Below are positions 18,333 to 26,110 of a stretch of 64,000 nucleotides of DNA, piece after piece (positions within the stretch are counted from its first letter, which is position 1; every line of letters begins with the position of its first letter). Position numbers and translations under genes: made by a program. The notes beneath the pieces are model-generated. The model was not told the origin of the DNA. It was given only the letters and a program-made list of their open reading frames with translations, and searched no databases. The stretch is from positions 62,001 to 126,000 of the forward strand of contig NZ_JADKRZ010000005.1 in assembly GCF_015350905.1 (NCBI RefSeq), read 5' to 3'. Source of the stretch: Curtobacterium sp. VKM Ac-2865 (lineage in GTDB: Bacteria > Actinomycetota > Actinomycetes > Actinomycetales > Microbacteriaceae).

Positions 18333-19532
18333 GTGCACCTCGATCCAGTCGTGACCCCGCCGAGCCACTCGGTTTTCGACCACATGCTCGCTGTCCCCAC
18401 GCCCGCGCTCGTCTATGACCTGGACAACGCGCTGCGGTCGGTCGGCCGGATGCTCGAGGATGTGTCCCTCGTGTCGGGTGCGCGCCTGAACGTCGCCCTC
18501 AAGTCGTGCCACACCCCCTCGGTGCTCCGCCATCTGGCGGATGCGGGACTCGGTGCGGACTGCGCTTCAGTGCGTGAGGTCGACCTGGCCGTCTCGGTCG
18601 GGTTCCATGAGGTGTCGGCGACGGGGCCGAGCTTCTCCGACGAGGGTGCGCTCGATCGGCTCTCTGAGACCGGCATCGTCGTCGACGCGACGTCGATCGA
18701 CCAGCTCGAACTGATCGGCGCGATCCAGCCAGGATCGAACGTCGGGCTCCGTCTGCGCCTCACGATCCCTGAGGCTCTGGACACGGCCAACTCCTTCGGC
18801 GCGAACAGCCGCTTCGGGGTCGTCGCAACCGATCCGGCCGTCCATGCGGTCCTTGCCCGTCACCAGCTGCACGTCACTCGCCTGCACCTGCACACCGGGC
18901 AGATGTCTCCTCGCCTGTTCCTCTGGGAACTCCGCTACACGCTCACCATCGCGGAGTCCCTCTCCGGCGTGGAGCTCATCGACTTCGGGGGAGGGTTCTA
19001 CGACTTCTACGCGGATCGTGCGAAGGCGCGGCGCGCGTTGCAGACGGCCGACGAACTGCTCGGCCAGTGGCGTGAACGAACCGGGCGGCCGATGGCGATC
19101 CGCTTCGAGCCGGGAGCCGCCGTCCTCGGGCCCCACGGGTACCTCGTGACGACGGTCCAGTCGATCGAGCCTGCCCATCCCGTCTACGATGCCGAAGTCG
19201 TGCAAGTCGACACGTCCGCCTGGAACTACGCCCCCTGGCACCTCCCTGTTGCGGTGCCTCTCGACGAGCTCGGTCGCCAGCCGAGGGCCCCTCGGCTCAT
19301 CTCGGGCAACACGCTGTACGAGAACGACTTCTTCGGGATGACTGGTCGGAGTGCACGCCCGCTCATCGACATGGCCTCGGTGTCTGTCGGGGAACGGCTC
19401 GTGCTGACCAACGCGGGCGCGTACACCATGACCAACCGGCGTGACTTCAACCTCTTGGGGAACCTCCGCGAGTACCTGGTGGTCGACGACACCCTGCATC
19501 CGGTCGACACCGAGATGTCGGCAACGCCGTGA
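18333..19532 (+). CDS. Decarboxylase-fold (type III) PLP enzyme lacking the catalytic Cys
   Basis: The 399-residue protein has the alanine-racemase/ornithine-diaminopimelate decarboxylase fold. Visible are the PLP lysine Lys57 (NVALKSCHTP), His187 stacking on PLP (LHLHTGQ), the phosphate loop DFGGGF (217-222), EPG (259-261) and the C-terminal GAYTMTNRRDFN (362-373). In the usual GPxCxxxD motif it reads GNTLYEND, so the catalytic Cys of decarboxylases is Leu328. The chemistry may therefore differ (racemisation, transamination or altered decarboxylation). Start GTG at 18333 after GAAGGG. Its stop overlaps the next gene (TGATG). The substrate could be the ornithine side chain of the peptide, the N-terminal residue, or a free amino acid; this is not decided by the sequence. 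Confidence 0.8.
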   Translation: MHLDPVVTPPSHSVFDHMLAVPTPALVYDLDNALRSVGRMLEDVSLVSGARLNVALKSCHTPSVLRHLADAGLGADCASVREVDLAVSVGFHEVSATGPSFSDEGALDRLSETGIVVDATSIDQLELIGAIQPGSNVGLRLRLTIPEALDTANSFGANSRFGVVATDPAVHAVLARHQLHVTRLHLHTGQMSPRLFLWELRYTLTIAESLSGVELIDFGGGFYDFYADRAKARRALQTADELLGQWRERTGRPMAIRFEPGAAVLGPHGYLVTTVQSIEPAHPVYDAEVVQVDTSAWNYAPWHLPVAVPLDELGRQPRAPRLISGNTLYENDFFGMTGRSARPLIDMASVSVGERLVLTNAGAYTMTNRRDFNLLGNLREYLVVDDTLHPVDTEMSATP

Positions 19533-20956
19533 TGACCGGCGGCGCGACCGCGCTCGAGCTCGAACGCACACTGCTGCAGCAGCTGATCGACGAGAACGCT
19601 CTGCTCGACCGGGCACGCATGGCTCGGATCTCCCAGACGCTCGCGGACGGTGTCATCGGGGGAGATGAGCGCGACCATGAGCGCTTCCTGCACGATCGGT
19701 TCCTCGACGTCCGGCACGTGCTACGGAGCCGAGCCGATCGCTCCATGATCGATCGCTTCGCGAGCCCCGCGTCCGGGCGCGATGCGGATCCCGAAGTGGA
19801 CTACGGATACGAGCGGAGCGCCCCGAGCGCTGTGCTCGACGGCAGACTGATGCACGGAGAGCCTGACGTCGCGGGGTGGACAGCGTCGGGCGTCATGTGC
19901 AGCAGTGGAATGGCTGCACTCAGTGTCGCGCTGCACTTCGCGACCTACGAATTCCGCGCGGCGAACGGCAGGCTTCCAAGCATCGCACTGCTCGGTGACT
20001 ACTTCGAGACGGCGATGCTGATCGAGCTCCTGTCGACGTCGTTCTCGTCCTGGTCCCAGTGCGGGTCGGTGAGCGAGCTCGTCGACGCCCGTGCGGACGT
20101 GGTCGTGATCGAGCCCGTCCGCTATGACTGGGATCTCCACACGGTCGACTTCATCGAGTTGACCGCCGCGTGGGCGGTCCAGGGGGCACCGTGGTCAGTG
20201 ATCGTGGACCCGAGCCTGACGCCGGGTGCCTGGCCGAAACACCAGCTCCTGGCGACCTTGACCGAGACACGGACAGCGATCGTGATCGAGGCGCGCTCGG
20301 CGCTCAAGCTCGATCAGGTGGGGCTCGAACTGGCGAACGCCGGTGCGGTCGTCGTCCACCGAAACGACTTGCTGACCACCGCAGCGTCCGACCCAGACAC
20401 GCTCAGGAACGCCCGATCGGTCCTCGGCGCAGCACTCCCCCCGCGCTCGGCGAGCGCACTCGACAACTCGTTCTTCCTCAGCCCCCGGTGGCGTCGAACA
20501 CACGTCGCCCTGGTCGCCAGGAACAACGAGGCGTTCGCGCGTTCGTTCTCGGACGAGCGTGGCCTCTTCGAGACCGTCGCGCATCCCGTGAACCGACAGC
20601 GGGGCGTCGACGACAGTGAGGGCTCGGTGCGGATCGCACCGTTCACCGTGCTCCGTCTCGAGGACGACGACCTGCTCGGGTACCGCGTGCTCCTCGGGGT
20701 CATCCGGGCAGAGGCGGATCGTCGTGGTGTCGACCTGCAGTTCGGAGCGAGTTTCGGATTCCGGTCGCATCGACACGAGACGATCGTTCCCCGGAAACGG
20801 GATCTCCGATGTCTGCTCAAGGTCGCGCTCGGCGCCCGAGGTGGGCCCGCTATGGACGGAGTGATCGACCTGTTCGGGGACCTCCACGCGCTCGGCACCA
20901 TGGATGCCGTGCGACGGCAGTTCCCAGACGTCCGCCCGATCGAGCTGGCGCTGTGA
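19532..20956 (+). CDS. PLP enzyme, Cys/Met-metabolism (fold type I) like, divergent
   Basis: The 474-residue protein shows scattered landmarks of cystathionine gamma-lyase-type enzymes: phosphate-binding CSSGMAAL (123-130), a VIVDPSLTP strand matching VVDNTFATP (Asp226 for the pyridine nitrogen), and SALK (Lys259) where the Schiff-base lysine is expected. About 95 extra N-terminal residues and the C-terminal ~190 residues are unlike the standard family. It starts at ATG 19532 inside the stop of the upstream gene; a GTG one codon earlier is possible. Its stop overlaps the ABC gene. It probably acts with the decarboxylase-fold enzyme on one substrate. Function unknown. Confidence 0.65.
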   Translation: MTGGATALELERTLLQQLIDENALLDRARMARISQTLADGVIGGDERDHERFLHDRFLDVRHVLRSRADRSMIDRFASPASGRDADPEVDYGYERSAPSAVLDGRLMHGEPDVAGWTASGVMCSSGMAALSVALHFATYEFRAANGRLPSIALLGDYFETAMLIELLSTSFSSWSQCGSVSELVDARADVVVIEPVRYDWDLHTVDFIELTAAWAVQGAPWSVIVDPSLTPGAWPKHQLLATLTETRTAIVIEARSALKLDQVGLELANAGAVVVHRNDLLTTAASDPDTLRNARSVLGAALPPRSASALDNSFFLSPRWRRTHVALVARNNEAFARSFSDERGLFETVAHPVNRQRGVDDSEGSVRIAPFTVLRLEDDDLLGYRVLLGVIRAEADRRGVDLQFGASFGFRSHRHETIVPRKRDLRCLLKVALGARGGPAMDGVIDLFGDLHALGTMDAVRRQFPDVRPIELAL

Positions 20957-22599
20957 ACGCCCCAGAGAAGCGGACCGGGCACACACTTCGATCACTCCCG
21001 CCGCTGCTGCGAGGACACCGACGGGCGTTGACGGTGCTCGTCGGTCTTGCACTCGCGGGGACGCTCGCCGAAGCGTGCTTGCCGATCGGGCTCGGGCGCG
21101 TTGTGGATGGAGTGCAGCATGGACGATTCGACACCGTGCTCATCGCCTCCGGGGTGTTGGCGCTGGTGGTCGTCGCTCGCGTCGCGTCGTCCGTGGTCGC
21201 CCACGCGGTCGGTCGCAACGCCGAGATCGACCTGGCCGTCGGTCGCAAGCGTGGAGTCGGCGCGCACCTCGTGGCGAACCGATCGGTGATCAGTGATCGC
21301 TTGAGTCTCGGCGACGCGGTCGAGACCGCGGAGTCGGACACCGAGACGATCGCCGGCGTGGTGGGTGTGGCACGTTCGCTGGTCGTGTCGGTGGTGACCT
21401 TCGTCGCGATCGGCGCCTACCTCGTCGTCAACTCCTGGGTGATCGGTGGGTCCATCGTCGCCGGGGCACTGTGCATCGCCGTGTTCCTGCCCGGTCTGAT
21501 CGGGTCGCTCGAACAGCCGCTCGAAGCACACCGTGCGCGTGCGGGGGCCGTCGCGGGGTTGGCGGCCGACGCGGCGAGCGGGCTGCGCGACCTCCGTGGT
21601 GTCGGGGCCGAGGACGTGTTCCTTCGTCGGTTCCGCAGTGCCTCCGCGGAGATGCGTCTGGCGGGTCTCAGGGTCGCGCGTCGTCGAGCGCTCATCGCGG
21701 GTGTCCAGGTCGCGATCCCCAGTGCGTTCGTCTTGCTCATCCTCGGGATCGCGCTGTGGCAGTGGCGTTCCGGCGACCAGACCGCGGGCGACCTGGTCAC
21801 GTACTACGGTCTCGGCGTGTTCCTCGTGGGGCCGGTCGGGTCGTTCATCGGAGCATGGAACGAAGTGCCCGCCATCGCCGTCGCGGCACGTCGGGAGCAG
21901 GAACTGCTCGACGCTGGACACCCGCCCCGAGCCGGACGCGAAGGGACACCCACCGGAGACCTCGTGGACGAGATCAGCGGTGTCGCAGCGCATCCGGCCG
22001 AGTTCGTGCTCGTGACGGGTGCGGAGCTCGCGACCCTCCGTTCCGTCGCTGCCCGCCTGGCCGGAGCAGCCGACGCGGCGAGCGCATCCGTCGGTCCGAC
22101 CCGATGGTCGGATTGGGACGAAGGTGCGACGAGGAGGCACGTCGTCGTGCTGGACTCTGACGCGCGCCTGGTGTCCGGCACCGTGCGGGAGATCCTGGGG
22201 TGCCGGGACGACGACCACGCCCAGGCCGTGCTGCACGCCGCCGCTGCCGATGACTTCATCGGTGACGACCTCGATCGTGAGGTCAGCGAGGGGGGACGTG
22301 ATCTCTCCGGTGGGCAGGTGCGCCGGCTCCTCCTGGCCCAGGCGCTCGCAGCAGACACCGAGGTCCTGGTGCTGGTGGAGCCGACACGTTCGCTCGACCT
22401 GGTCACCGAACGGCGCTTGCTCGAGCGCCTCGTGCGTCACCGGGCCGGCCGGACCACGATCGTGTGTTCGCAGTCTCCCGCGGTGTTCGCAGTTGCCGAC
22501 CGCGTCGCCGTCGTGGACAGTGCGGGTTCGGTACCGGAAGCGGCTCGCCTCGCGGTCGACGGTGTCGGGGACACAGTGGGACAGGGGGACGCCCGATGA
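20953..22599 (+). CDS. Half ABC exporter with degenerate Walker A
   Basis: The 548-residue protein has a six-helix exporter domain (about residues 20-320) and a nucleotide-binding domain. The latter has the signature DLSGGQVRRLLLAQAL and a Walker B like VLVLVEPTRSLD, but the Walker A region reads VLVTGAELATLRSVA with no GxxGxGK(S/T), and the switch histidine is replaced (IVCSQSP). It cannot bind ATP normally but can offer its LSGGQ to a partner. The GTG start overlaps the previous stop (GTGA) and its stop overlaps the next ABC gene, whose defects are the opposite. No C39 peptidase domain. Confidence 0.85.
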   Translation: MNAPEKRTGHTLRSLPPLLRGHRRALTVLVGLALAGTLAEACLPIGLGRVVDGVQHGRFDTVLIASGVLALVVVARVASSVVAHAVGRNAEIDLAVGRKRGVGAHLVANRSVISDRLSLGDAVETAESDTETIAGVVGVARSLVVSVVTFVAIGAYLVVNSWVIGGSIVAGALCIAVFLPGLIGSLEQPLEAHRARAGAVAGLAADAASGLRDLRGVGAEDVFLRRFRSASAEMRLAGLRVARRRALIAGVQVAIPSAFVLLILGIALWQWRSGDQTAGDLVTYYGLGVFLVGPVGSFIGAWNEVPAIAVAARREQELLDAGHPPRAGREGTPTGDLVDEISGVAAHPAEFVLVTGAELATLRSVAARLAGAADAASASVGPTRWSDWDEGATRRHVVVLDSDARLVSGTVREILGCRDDDHAQAVLHAAAADDFIGDDLDREVSEGGRDLSGGQVRRLLLAQALAADTEVLVLVEPTRSLDLVTERRLLERLVRHRAGRTTIVCSQSPAVFAVADRVAVVDSAGSVPEAARLAVDGVGDTVGQGDAR

Positions 22600-24335
22600 A
22601 GGCTCCGCTCCTCGTTGCAGGGCCGACCGACACACTCAGGGCGATCCGCCGTGTGGTCGGGTCCCATCGTCGTCGCCTTGCTCTCATGCTGGGCTGGCAC
22701 GCGTTCGCGGTCGCCGCAGCGGTCAGCGCGCCGGTGTTGTTCGGCTTGCTCATCGACAGCGTGAGCGCGGACGGTCAATGGGGCCGGATCGTCACGCTGT
22801 TCCTCGTCCTCTGTGGTGTCCTGGTCGTCAGGACCCTGCTGAGTGTGGCGTCCCAGGATGCGTCCTGGAGGTTCGGCGAGGACGTGTTCGCGCAGCTCCG
22901 CGACGAGGTCGTTGAGGGGGTGGTGCGCCTCCCGCTCCGCGTCACGGAGCGAGCCGAACGCGGCGAGGTCCTCGCCCGGACCTCGAACGACGTCGACGCG
23001 GTTTCCGAAGGCGTGCGCGTGGGCGTTCCCGAGGTGCTGGTCGGCGTCTTCACCGTCGTCTTCACAGCGGCCACCTCCTTCGTGCTCGACTGGCGCGTCG
23101 CCATCGCGTCCGTCGTGGGCCTCCCGATCCTCGTCCTGTCGACGAGGTGGTACGTGCGCCGGTCGCAACCCGCGTACGAAGCGGAACTCAGGAGTCATGC
23201 CCGCTTCAACGGCAGTGTCCTCGAGACCGCGACGGCGTCACGGACGCTCGGGCTGCTCGGAACAGGACATCGACTCCTCCGGCGCATCGACTCACGAGCG
23301 GGTGAGGTCCGCGCAGCCGAGCGCGTGACGCTGGGGCTGCAGTCGCGGTGGTTCCCTGTCGTCCAGCTCGGCTACTACCTGCCGTTCGCAGTGGTGGCGA
23401 CGTGGGGAGGATGGCTCGCGGTGCAGGGGGAGGTCAGTGTCGGGACCGTCGTCGCAATCGCGCTCAACGTCCAGCTCATCGTCGACCCGCTGGATGACCT
23501 CCTGTACTGGTCGGACCAGCTGCAACTGGCGTGGGCAGCCTTCCGGAGGATGTCCGGGGTCTCCCGCCCGGTGTCGGCCTCGTGCGACGACGACCGCGTC
23601 GTTCCTCGAGCCGAGGCATCTGGTTGCGCCATCCGCTGTGCCAGTGTCTCGTTCTCGTACGATGACGGCCCGCCCGCCGTTTCAGCGATCGATCTCGACA
23701 TCGCGCCCGGCGAGCACGTGACGATGTTCGGCGCCTCCGGAGCTGGGAAGACCACCCTGGGGCTGCTCCTCGCCGGTGCGCTGGAGCCGGACACCGGACG
23801 GATCGAGGCCAGCGGCGAGACTCGGGGGGCTGCGGTGCGGATGATGGTGAGTCAGGACCCTCATGCCTTCACCGGGACGCTCCGCGACAACCTCACGCTC
23901 GCAGCGGGGGCGGCGTCCGACGAAGAACTCCTCGGCGCTCTCGCGGTCGCAGGCGCTCCGACGGACCTCGAGGGGCTCGACTCGGAACTCGGGCCCACGT
24001 CGATCGACCCCGTCCACCTGCAGCGGATCGCACTCGCGAGAGTGGTCCTCCGAGACCCGGACATCGTCGTCCTCGACGAGTCGACCTCGCATCTGTCGGT
24101 GGGCGAATCACGGATCCTCGACCGCGACATGGCAGCGGTGTTCCGCGGGCGGACCGTCGTCACCATCGCACACCGTCTGAGCGCAGCGTTCGATGCTGAT
24201 CGCGTCCTCATCATGGAACACGGTCGAGTCAGCGAGATCGGCACGCCGCGCGAACTCCTCGATTCCGGAGGACTGTTCGCCGACCTCCACGAGCAGTGGA
24301 CCCACCGACCCGAAGAAGGACACCATGAACGCTGA
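22596..24335 (+). CDS. Half ABC exporter with degenerate signature motif
   Basis: The 579-residue protein has a six-helix exporter domain and a nucleotide-binding domain with intact Walker A (FGASGAGKTTLGLLL), Q-loop (VSQDPHAF), Walker B (IVVLDEST) and switch His (VTIAHRLS). The LSGGQ signature is lost: that place reads TSIDPVHLQRIALARV. Together with the preceding half transporter it makes one complete ATP site (this Walker A with the partner LSGGQ) and one dead site. It likely exports the mature peptide, the usual role of such pairs in peptide clusters. Starts at ATG 22596 inside the previous stop. Confidence 0.87.
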   Translation: MKAPLLVAGPTDTLRAIRRVVGSHRRRLALMLGWHAFAVAAAVSAPVLFGLLIDSVSADGQWGRIVTLFLVLCGVLVVRTLLSVASQDASWRFGEDVFAQLRDEVVEGVVRLPLRVTERAERGEVLARTSNDVDAVSEGVRVGVPEVLVGVFTVVFTAATSFVLDWRVAIASVVGLPILVLSTRWYVRRSQPAYEAELRSHARFNGSVLETATASRTLGLLGTGHRLLRRIDSRAGEVRAAERVTLGLQSRWFPVVQLGYYLPFAVVATWGGWLAVQGEVSVGTVVAIALNVQLIVDPLDDLLYWSDQLQLAWAAFRRMSGVSRPVSASCDDDRVVPRAEASGCAIRCASVSFSYDDGPPAVSAIDLDIAPGEHVTMFGASGAGKTTLGLLLAGALEPDTGRIEASGETRGAAVRMMVSQDPHAFTGTLRDNLTLAAGAASDEELLGALAVAGAPTDLEGLDSELGPTSIDPVHLQRIALARVVLRDPDIVVLDESTSHLSVGESRILDRDMAAVFRGRTVVTIAHRLSAAFDADRVLIMEHGRVSEIGTPRELLDSGGLFADLHEQWTHRPEEGHHER

Positions 24336-25557
24336 TGACGTCCTCGCGGTCGACCAGGGGTTCGTCGTGCGTGGTACCGGCCCCGACGGGACACTGACGC
24401 TCTGGTCGCCCAGGACGGGCACGGAGCTGCAGCTCAGCCGCAGTGCGCACGCCCTCCTGTCCCGGTTCGCTGTGCCGACGGCGCCGTCCGTGGCGTTGAG
24501 TGCCATTCCCGAATCCGCGCGGGAGCCAGCCCTCCGCGCCGTCACTGCCTTCGTCGAAGGAGGACTGCTCCGTTCCTACGGGGTGGCAGCGGACTCGAGT
24601 GGCGCCCCGCGGGGGCTGTTCGGTGTGCCGATGACGACGCTCGGTCACGCGGTGACCGATCCTGCGATCGACGCGGTCGTCGTCGGTGTCGAGTACGACG
24701 CTGGTGCATCTGCGCGGGGTGGTTCGAAGACGGCTCCCGATGCTCTCAGACGTGTGGCTGCCAGTCTGTTCGCGCCGAGATCCGACCGGGGTATGTGGGA
24801 CCCGGCGTTGGGACGGCGCATCCTCGACGGCATCCGGATCGGCGACATCGGGAACATCGGCGACGTCGTCCAGATGCGCAACGGCCCGGTCCTCGATCGA
24901 CTTGCTGGCGCAGTGGAGGCGGTCACAGCTGCCCGCAAACTCCCGGTGGTGGTCGGTGGTGACCATTCGATCACCCACGCGGTGGTCCGGGGGATCCTTG
25001 CAGCGTCTGAGGGCGCGATCGGCCTCATCCATCTCGATGCGCACACGGACTACTTCCGTCCAGCTCGCGGGGACTGGCGTTCGTCGCTCCACCACGGGAA
25101 CGTGATGAGCTGGGTCGCCGGGGAAGAGCGGGTGGAACGCATCGCGCAGTTCGGTGTCCGGCAGCGAGTGGACGACGACCCAGAGTTCGGCTCCAAGACC
25201 GTCGTCTGGGGCGGGCGGTCGTCGATCGACGCCGACATCAACGATCTCCTGGCGGACCTGCCGGCGCATCTCGGGTGGCACGTGACGATCGACGTCGACG
25301 TCCTCGATCCGGCGTACATGCCGAGCACGGGAACTCCCGTACCCGGAGGGTTCAGCACCCACGAACTCATCGACCTCGTTTGTCGGCTGGTGTCACGACG
25401 CCGGATCGTGGGCGTCGACATCGTCGAACTCATCGGGGAGGGTGAGGGCGCTCAGCGATCGGCGCTCGCAGCCGCGGACGTGCTGGCTCGGACGCTCGAC
25501 GCCGCGCTCAGACCGTCGGCTGATCGTCCGACAGGAACGGCGTCGTCGTCCCGGTGA
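24325..25557 (+). CDS. Ureohydrolase (peptide arginase candidate) with N-terminal RRE-like domain
   Basis: The 410-residue protein has a full arginase/agmatinase domain from about residue 115. The Mn ligands are all present: His214 (GGDHS), Asp238, His240 and Asp242 (DAHTD), Asp323 and Asp325 (DVDVLDP), plus HHGN (256-259). The first ~90 residues (to LLRSYGV) look like a PqqD-type recognition domain: a beta-rich start followed by helices ending VEGGLL. Known peptide arginases turn Arg into ornithine inside ribosomal peptides and often depend on such recognition elements. The precursor has two arginines near its end. ATG 24325 lies after AAGAAGGA and overlaps the ABC gene by 11 bp. A free-amino-acid agmatinase is the alternative. 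The last 50 bp overlap the convergent GNAT gene. Confidence 0.78.
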   Translation: MNADDVLAVDQGFVVRGTGPDGTLTLWSPRTGTELQLSRSAHALLSRFAVPTAPSVALSAIPESAREPALRAVTAFVEGGLLRSYGVAADSSGAPRGLFGVPMTTLGHAVTDPAIDAVVVGVEYDAGASARGGSKTAPDALRRVAASLFAPRSDRGMWDPALGRRILDGIRIGDIGNIGDVVQMRNGPVLDRLAGAVEAVTAARKLPVVVGGDHSITHAVVRGILAASEGAIGLIHLDAHTDYFRPARGDWRSSLHHGNVMSWVAGEERVERIAQFGVRQRVDDDPEFGSKTVVWGGRSSIDADINDLLADLPAHLGWHVTIDVDVLDPAYMPSTGTPVPGGFSTHELIDLVCRLVSRRRIVGVDIVELIGEGEGAQRSALAAADVLARTLDAALRPSADRPTGTASSSR

Positions 25558-26059
25558 GGTGGTCTTCCCGCAGGAGCCCGTACGCGACAGAGTCCCTCGG
25601 CGCCCCGCCGTCCACCGGCCAGGTGCGCCGGTAGTGCGCTTCCTTCACCCACCCGTTCCGCACGAGGGCCGCGCGCATGGCGACGTTGTCGTCACGGGTC
25701 TGGGCCTCGATCCGTGTCACCTCGGGGAACGCAGCGAAGACGTGGTCGGCGAGCACGCGGACGAGCACGGTGCCGATCCCTTGCCCGCGCGAGCGCTCCG
25801 CGAGCCGGACGTCGATCATCGGTGCGTCGTCGTCGAGGTCGTCGAGCACCACGATGCCGGCGGGTGCCCCGTCGACGTCGACCCGGAGCAGCGCGTGCTC
25901 GGGCGCGGAGAACGCACCGGCGTCGATCCGCTGCTCGATGGCGTCGCGCGTCGGTGTGGAGGAGACGTGGAACGGGAACCGGTTCGTGGTCAGGAACTCG
26001 ATGAGGACGGAGCGGTCCGAGGGATCAGCAGGGTCCATCTGGTGGAGTTCCACATCCAT
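25508..26059 (-). CDS. GNAT-family N-acetyltransferase
   Basis: The 183-residue protein has the acetyl-CoA loop ERSRGQGIGTVLV and the following helix, then RDDNVAMRAALVRNGWVKEA, the classic GNAT end motif. The substrate is unknown. The ATG at 26059 is preceded by a TACGGT -10 box 6 bases away (minus strand) and lacks a ribosome site, so it is probably leaderless. Its 3' end overlaps the end of the ureohydrolase gene by 50 bp, marking the right edge of the peptide cluster. Confidence 0.87.
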   Translation of the reverse strand: MDVELHQMDPADPSDRSVLIEFLTTNRFPFHVSSTPTRDAIEQRIDAGAFSAPEHALLRVDVDGAPAGIVVLDDLDDDAPMIDVRLAERSRGQGIGTVLVRVLADHVFAAFPEVTRIEAQTRDDNVAMRAALVRNGWVKEAHYRRTWPVDGGAPRDSVAYGLLREDHLTGTTTPFLSDDQPTV

Positions 26060-26065
26060 GACCCG

Positions 26066-26110
26066 ACCGTACACGCCGGATCGCGGACGACGGGCGCTAC
26101 GCTCGTGCGG
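26066..26110. promoter_or_regulatory. Divergent leaderless promoters
   Basis: In only 51 bp between two divergent genes lie two -10 boxes: TACGGT (26071-26066, minus, 6 bases from the GNAT ATG) and TACGCT (26098-26103, plus, 7 bases from the GTG at 26111). Neither gene has a Shine-Dalgarno sequence. Confidence 0.55.

Noticed and set aside
18075..25557. Lanthipeptide, lasso peptide or daptide cluster
   Set aside because: No lanthionine synthetase, asparagine-synthetase-like cyclase, transglutaminase-like protease, methyltransferase or oxidative decarboxylase of those classes is present.
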